Made by a program: the position numbers and the translations under genes | Source: Akkermansiaceae bacterium | Lineage (GTDB): Bacteria; Verrucomicrobiota; Verrucomicrobiia; Verrucomicrobiales; Akkermansiaceae | DNA length: 54,213 bases | NCBI GenBank assembly: GCA_905182475.1 | Contig: CAJJBR010000054.1 | Coordinates: forward strand, 1 to 54,213 | Direction of reading: 5' to 3' | Part shown: positions 50,064-54,213 of the stretch, one piece after another | How the letters are laid out: each line of letters opens with the position of its first letter | Position numbering within the stretch: the stretch's first letter is position 1 | The notes under the pieces: generated by a model | Database searches by the model: none | What the model was told of the DNA's origin: nothing | Seen by the model: only the letters and a program-made list of their open reading frames with translations

Positions 50064-51482
50064 CTACTTCTCCGCAGGTGCAGTTACAGTAAGATCCTTG
50101 ATCTCTCTATCTTCGTCATACAAATGCTTCATCAAGAAATGCCTGATATTCTGAATCGCTTCCCGGTGGCTTTCCTTCCATTTCGGCAGGAACAGGTAGT
50201 CTTTGTCGTGCGGCATATTCATCACCCGGATGATATTGGCTGCGCATTTGTGTTCGCGACATTTCTTGACGAAGCTCTCCGCTCCGGCGATCGACCCATA
50301 TTGATCCTTACCGCCCGCGATATTCAATATCGGTGGCGCGGGTGAATCCATGAAATCGATCACATAGCGGGGCGACGTGGAGATCATCGGGTAATGCGCC
50401 TTATCGTAGCCGCTCCCATAAAGACTGCTTCCCGGATGTTCGCTATACCCATTCTCCTTGGTGCGAATATAGGGTCGGCCACCCATTCGCTTGCTCAGCA
50501 CGTCATCGAGATTGGTTGTGTTGTCTTCTTCGAACGCGGTCTTGAGCAATCTTTCTATCGCCTGTGGATTGTTGATGCTCTTGTCGAAAATAGACCCCCC
50601 GCCGCCACCGGAGAAAGGAAGGACACAAGCCGGTATGGAATCGATGCCGTTCTTCGGGTCGTATTTCACGCCCACATCGCCTTCGAGCGTCTTGACAAGG
50701 TGCCCGCTTGTCGCGAGTGATTCACAAAGGCCTGCACCTGCGGAAAAACCCGAGACCCCGATCCGGTTGGGATCGATCCGGAACTTGCCGGCATTCTTCT
50801 TTAGATACCGGATGGAACTCTTGACGTCATTGATTTGTGCCGGCCAAGTGGCGAACTTCGTAGTCCGGTATCCCACGCTTGCGAGCACAAACTTTCCGTC
50901 GAGTTCTTCTCCGACGACCCTTCGCAAGAAGTTGATACGCCCGTCCTTTTCCCACATGTTCAAGCCACCGCCATGAAAGAAGAGAATCACGGGCAGGGCC
51001 GGTGCCTTCTTGATAGCACGTTGGAGCTTTGCATCGTAATCACGCTGGAAACAGTCCGTGTCGAGAGATAGATCCGCAATCGGCACTGAGATATTGAAGC
51101 TTTGCCGATTCTCAGCCTTGTTTTCCGCGTAGGCGACGTTGCGACGAAAGTATCGCTTGCTGGAACGCTGGTAGAACTCAACGAACTCCTGCTCAGATAC
51201 CTTGCCATCCAGGCTGGTGTCCAAGATGCGAAGCATCTCCGGATCGTCTGCGAAATCGACCTTGTCCAGGAGATGCTTGCCTTCCGTTCCGTCCGACCCT
51301 CTCCGTTCGCCGAACAGGCGTTTGGCCTTGTCAGCAATTGTCCCATCGGCCCACGCCGCCGCAGCCGGGCGGATTGCGCCGGCTTTCGGGTCGGCCTTGG
51401 CTTTGGGCGCAGCGCAAATAACCAGCGCGAAGGCGCCGACAACAGCGGCGATCAGGGGGAGGGAAAGAGCGCGGGTTTTCAT
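50064..51482 (-). CDS. exported alpha/beta-hydrolase with an EF-hand
   Basis: From ATG 51482 the protein has a signal peptide (MKTRALSLPLIAAVVGAFALVICA) and a short EF-hand region with one canonical Ca2+ loop, DTSLDGKVSEQEF. The carboxylesterase/BD-FAE-like alpha/beta-hydrolase follows: oxyanion HGGGLNMW, nucleophile in GVSGFSAGAG (G-x-S-x-G), acid in GGKDQYG and His in MPHDKDY. It may hydrolyse esters on polysaccharides in the periplasm, perhaps regulated by Ca2+. The joining of EF-hand and hydrolase is typical of Planctomycetes. Longer starts at 51548 add leader only. It lies between direct repeats and next to a sulfatase. Confidence 0.85.
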   Translation of the reverse strand: MKTRALSLPLIAAVVGAFALVICAAPKAKADPKAGAIRPAAAAWADGTIADKAKRLFGERRGSDGTEGKHLLDKVDFADDPEMLRILDTSLDGKVSEQEFVEFYQRSSKRYFRRNVAYAENKAENRQSFNISVPIADLSLDTDCFQRDYDAKLQRAIKKAPALPVILFFHGGGLNMWEKDGRINFLRRVVGEELDGKFVLASVGYRTTKFATWPAQINDVKSSIRYLKKNAGKFRIDPNRIGVSGFSAGAGLCESLATSGHLVKTLEGDVGVKYDPKNGIDSIPACVLPFSGGGGGSIFDKSINNPQAIERLLKTAFEEDNTTNLDDVLSKRMGGRPYIRTKENGYSEHPGSSLYGSGYDKAHYPMISTSPRYVIDFMDSPAPPILNIAGGKDQYGSIAGAESFVKKCREHKCAANIIRVMNMPHDKDYLFLPKWKESHREAIQNIRHFLMKHLYDEDREIKDLTVTAPAEK

Positions 51483-51601
51483 CGTTTGTTCCATTATCAG
51501 GAGATAGTGCGGAAAGATTAATCGTCTGTCTATCACTCCCGCAGACAACGAGTCTGGACAGAACTTTCCCGAAAGTGCCCGAGGTTAGCAATCCTGCTGG
51601 C

Positions 51602-51650
51602 TGGCTGCTAGGAATTTGCTTTTGGGCTTAGGTGCTTGGGGGCGCTGTTG
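51602..51650. repeat. 49-base direct repeat, copy 2
   Basis: This copy is identical to 49881-49929. It lies upstream (on the minus strand) of the esterase start and 50 bases before a deacetylase remnant. The downstream flank here carries about 30 extra bases with an inverted repeat (GACCGGC/GCCGGTC). Confidence 0.85.
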
Positions 51651-51702
51651 AGAGGACCGGCGTGCCGGTCGAAGCCTTGGCGAAGAGGGGAGAGGGGAGA
51701 AA

Positions 51703-51842
51703 AGGTGTTGGTCAAGAACCGCATCCCCGTCGCCATCCTCTACGGCGGCGGCTACAACCGTCAGCCGGAGTTCACCGCCAAGCTTCACCGCAACACCATC
51801 GCCACCGCGAAACGCCTCGCTGCGGAATACAGGGGGCTTTGA
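51703..51842 (+). pseudogene. histone deacetylase-family C-terminal remnant
   Basis: The plus strand encodes VLVKNRIPVAILYGGGYNRQPEFTAKLHRNTIATAKRLAAEYRGL and a TGA. This is the C-terminal end of bacterial class II histone deacetylase-like (acetoin utilisation-type) proteins. In those, a strand such as IPVVSVMGGGY is followed by a helix with H-x-x-T-I. The catalytic HH and metal-binding motifs are absent. The fragment starts shortly after the direct repeat, so recombination or deletion at the repeat may have removed the rest. The 60 bases to the next ATG hold nothing recognised. Confidence 0.65.
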
Positions 51843-51904
51843 AATAGCTCAACGTCTGCTTTGCAGGAGAGGCGCTAGCGAACGAAGCGGTCGTGGAGGC
51901 GTAG

Positions 51905-54213
51905 ATGTGGGATCGGAAAAGGAGCTATGGAGTTGTAATCGCAGGGATAAACGCCGAAACTTTTGCCGACCTCATGATCGGCACCGACAACATTTACGTT
52001 GAACAGAACGCTGTCCACCCGTTCCTCCGCGAGCAACTTCCGGAAGCGCGAACCCTTCCTTTCGGCCTATCATTTCACGCTCTTCCTTTGGGTCTCGCGG
52101 GCATTATTCTCATCGCTTCGTCCGCTGCGGGCGCACCGGACGCACAGCAAATTCTCGCCACAAAATGCTTCGCCTGCCACGGTCCTGATGCCACCGCTGT
52201 AGAGGGCGGGCTTCGGCTTGATACCAGGGATCTGGCGTTGAAAGGCGGTGAATCGGGAAAGCCCGCGATCTCCCCCGGTGATCCCGCCGCAAGCCTCCTC
52301 CTCTCCAAAATTTTTTCCGAGGATCCCGAGGAAAAGATGCCACCGCCCGAATCGAACCGCCAACTGGCAACGGGTGAACGAGAAACCCTGCGGCAATGGA
52401 TCGCGGACGGCGCAAGCTATGGGACGCACTGGGCTTTTAAACCGCTTGCTAAGGTCAATCCCGCACCGGTGGACGATTTCATCCGGGAGAAACTCTCCAC
52501 CAGCGGCCTCTCCCTTTCACCTGAAGCCCCTTCCGCGACGATCATCCGCCGCATCCATCTCGGCCTGACCGGCCTGCCTGCTTCCCCCGACGATCTCGCC
52601 GAATGGGAAAAAAGGATCACCGGTGGCGGCAGCGGTGCCGTCGCGGAACTTGTCGATTCCCTGCTGGCAAGCCCCCACTACGGGGAGCATTGGGCGCGCC
52701 GGTGGCTCGATCTCGCCCGCTACGCGGACAGCGCCGGATACGAGAGGGACGCCGATCTGCCCCATGCCTACCAATACCGGGATTTCGTAATCCGTTCGCT
52801 CAACTCCGACCTCCCCTTCGACGAGTTCGTGCGCTTGCAACTGGCCGGAGACGAGCTTGCCCCGGACTCGGCCGAAGCCCTTGCCGCGACCGGATTCACC
52901 ACGCTTGGCCCGGTCGCCACTTTCACCCCCTCCGACACGGCTCTGGTTAAGAAAAAGGCACGCTACGACCAGCTCGACGACCTGATTTCCACCACGGGAT
53001 CGGCGATGCTCTCGCTCACCGTCGGTTGTGCCCGCTGTCATGACCACAAGTTCGATCCCATCCCTACGCGGGACTATTACCGTCTGAGCGCCGTGTTCCT
53101 GCCCTCCGAAGCGCACGAGGCCCCTCTATCCCGCCCCCACCGGGAGCTGGAGCTTTGGAAAACCACCAGCAAACGGGAATTGCGTGAGTCCAGAATCGAT
53201 GCCCTGGAGGGTGCCACGGCGAACGAAAAGGCATGGCTCCGCGAGGCTGCCTCGGCTCCCTCCGAGTCAAAAACCGCCTATGGGAAATTCGGAGACAAAG
53301 TGGCTGTCACTGAGAAGGAATGGCTTGCCTCGCTAAATCACCGCGATTCGGAAACGTTGGCGGCTCTCGAGTCGAAAGTAAGCTCCGCCGGAAAAATCTT
53401 CCCGAAAGGGCGGGCGCATCTCATTTCCGATCAGGGTCCGCAGGCACCTTCCGCGTGGATTTACGGTCGCGGCGATGTCGGAACACCGGAGGAAAAGGTC
53501 ACTTTCGGTTTCCTTTCCGCGATCGGTGGGGAAAAGACCCCGGAACATTTCCGTGCCTTGGCGCGCGAACGGGTCACTGTGGAGACCTCCTCCACCTACG
53601 GTCGCGCGGCCCTCGCGGAGTGGCTCACCGATCCCGCGGATGGCGCCGGGGCGTTACTCGCCCGCGTCGCCGTCAACCGCATCTGGCAGCACCACTTCGG
53701 GCAGGGACTCGTCCGCACTCCGGATGACTTCGGCGTCCAAGGCGCGCCACCCACACATCCCGAGCTGTTGGATTTCCTAGCAGGCGAGCTGATCCGGAGC
53801 GGCTGGAGGTTGAAGCACGTCCACCGCCTTATCCTGAACTCCGAGACCTACAGGCAGACCGCCTCCACCCCAGGAGGAAACTCCACCGCCGACCGCGGAA
53901 ACCTCCTCTTCTCATACCGGCGCCCCATCCGGCTGGATGCGGAAAACATCCGCGATTCCATCCTCGCCGTCTCCGGTAAGCTCGACCCTGGCCTCCTCGG
54001 TCCCGCAATCCGCACCCCCATCCCCGCCGCCGCCATGGCCACCCGCAGCAGGGACGCATATCCAGTAGTCGAGGAATCCCCGGAGCAATGGCGCCGCAGC
54101 ATCTACCTTTTCGTGAAACGCTCCGTCCCCACCCCGATGATGGAGGTCTTCGACGCGCCCGATCCCTCGGCTAGCTGCGGACAACGCAACGGCACCACCG
54201 TCCCGACCCAGGC
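51905..54213 (+). CDS. PSCyt1-DUF1549-DUF1553 exported protein, 3' partial
   Basis: The frame opens at ATG 51905 and runs off the window. The exported part is clear: hydrophobic segment LPLGLAGIILIASSAAGA, heme motif KCFACHGPD, EEKMPPPESNRQL, DUF1549 motifs such as LTGLPASPDDL, HYGEHWARRWLDLARYADSAGYERD and CARCHDHKFDPIPTRDYYRLSAVF, and DUF1553 motifs such as AEWLTDPADGAG and RVAVNRIWQHHFGQGLVRTPDDFG. The first 75 residues before the signal-like segment look unusual, so the true start may be a later TTG at 52088. The family is found in Planctomycetes and Verrucomicrobia beside DUF1501 genes. Function is unknown. Confidence 0.9.
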   Translation, partial: MWDRKRSYGVVIAGINAETFADLMIGTDNIYVEQNAVHPFLREQLPEARTLPFGLSFHALPLGLAGIILIASSAAGAPDAQQILATKCFACHGPDATAVEGGLRLDTRDLALKGGESGKPAISPGDPAASLLLSKIFSEDPEEKMPPPESNRQLATGERETLRQWIADGASYGTHWAFKPLAKVNPAPVDDFIREKLSTSGLSLSPEAPSATIIRRIHLGLTGLPASPDDLAEWEKRITGGGSGAVAELVDSLLASPHYGEHWARRWLDLARYADSAGYERDADLPHAYQYRDFVIRSLNSDLPFDEFVRLQLAGDELAPDSAEALAATGFTTLGPVATFTPSDTALVKKKARYDQLDDLISTTGSAMLSLTVGCARCHDHKFDPIPTRDYYRLSAVFLPSEAHEAPLSRPHRELELWKTTSKRELRESRIDALEGATANEKAWLREAASAPSESKTAYGKFGDKVAVTEKEWLASLNHRDSETLAALESKVSSAGKIFPKGRAHLISDQGPQAPSAWIYGRGDVGTPEEKVTFGFLSAIGGEKTPEHFRALARERVTVETSSTYGRAALAEWLTDPADGAGALLARVAVNRIWQHHFGQGLVRTPDDFGVQGAPPTHPELLDFLAGELIRSGWRLKHVHRLILNSETYRQTASTPGGNSTADRGNLLFSYRRPIRLDAENIRDSILAVSGKLDPGLLGPAIRTPIPAAAMATRSRDAYPVVEESPEQWRRSIYLFVKRSVPTPMMEVFDAPDPSASCGQRNGTTVPTQ

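Overview
The window looks like a chromosome segment of a Verrucomicrobiota bacterium, probably of the Verrucomicrobiales. This is inferred from gene content, not from a marker tree. The evidence is the planctomycete/verrucomicrobial families (PSCyt1, DUF1549/DUF1553, DUF1552, DUF1592, DUF1080, YdjY, DUF5069), Tat-exported Gfo/Idh/MocA oxidoreductases, sulfatases, and many starts without a clear Shine-Dalgarno sequence. No rRNA, tRNA or CRISPR array was recognised.

Layout. 1-900: debris of an IS4-type transposase, a 5'-truncated nucleotidyltransferase-like gene and two tiny ORFs. 0.9-7 kb: a methyltransferase, a membrane pseudokinase with a long helical tail, an aquaporin and a cytochrome-WD40 protein. 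7-14 kb: conserved cell biology (protein phosphatase, SufT, the CdaA diadenylate cyclase with a 55-residue membrane partner, FolB overlapping a HAD-NUDIX fusion, DciA, ferredoxin, glycyl-tRNA synthetase). 14-17 kb: alanyl-tRNA synthetase. 17.5-29.5 kb: a Phd-VapC module, a KDG kinase-like sugar kinase, heme O synthase, a SMUG1-like DNA glycosylase and a sugar-catabolism group (DUF1080, Gfo/Idh/MocA, ApbE, a TIM-barrel isomerase). 29.6-34.1 kb: EF-G, PabB, a frameshifted ExbD and DUF5069. 34.3-39.6 kb: an island with an unknown exported protein and CreD-, CreB- and CreC-like proteins, bracketed by 130-bp imperfect direct repeats that match the 3' end of a DUF1552 gene. 39.6-47.3 kb: the DUF1552/DUF1592 pair, UppS, VapBC, PurA and CarA. 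47.3-54.2 kb: truncated genes, a sulfatase, an EF-hand esterase between 49-bp direct repeats, a histone-deacetylase remnant and a DUF1549/DUF1553 gene that runs off the end.

Two themes stand out. First, some compact gene arrangements suggest shared function. A HAD-NUDIX fusion overlaps folB and could supply the two dephosphorylation steps before dihydroneopterin aldolase. CdaA overlaps a tiny membrane protein. The Cre-type signalling genes are coupled by ATGA overlaps. Second, there is a large amount of gene wreckage: transposase, toxin-antitoxin, sulfatase, ion channel, ATPase, PIN-like, ExbD and deacetylase remnants. Several sit at apparent deletion or recombination junctions, so this chromosome region has been rearranged repeatedly.
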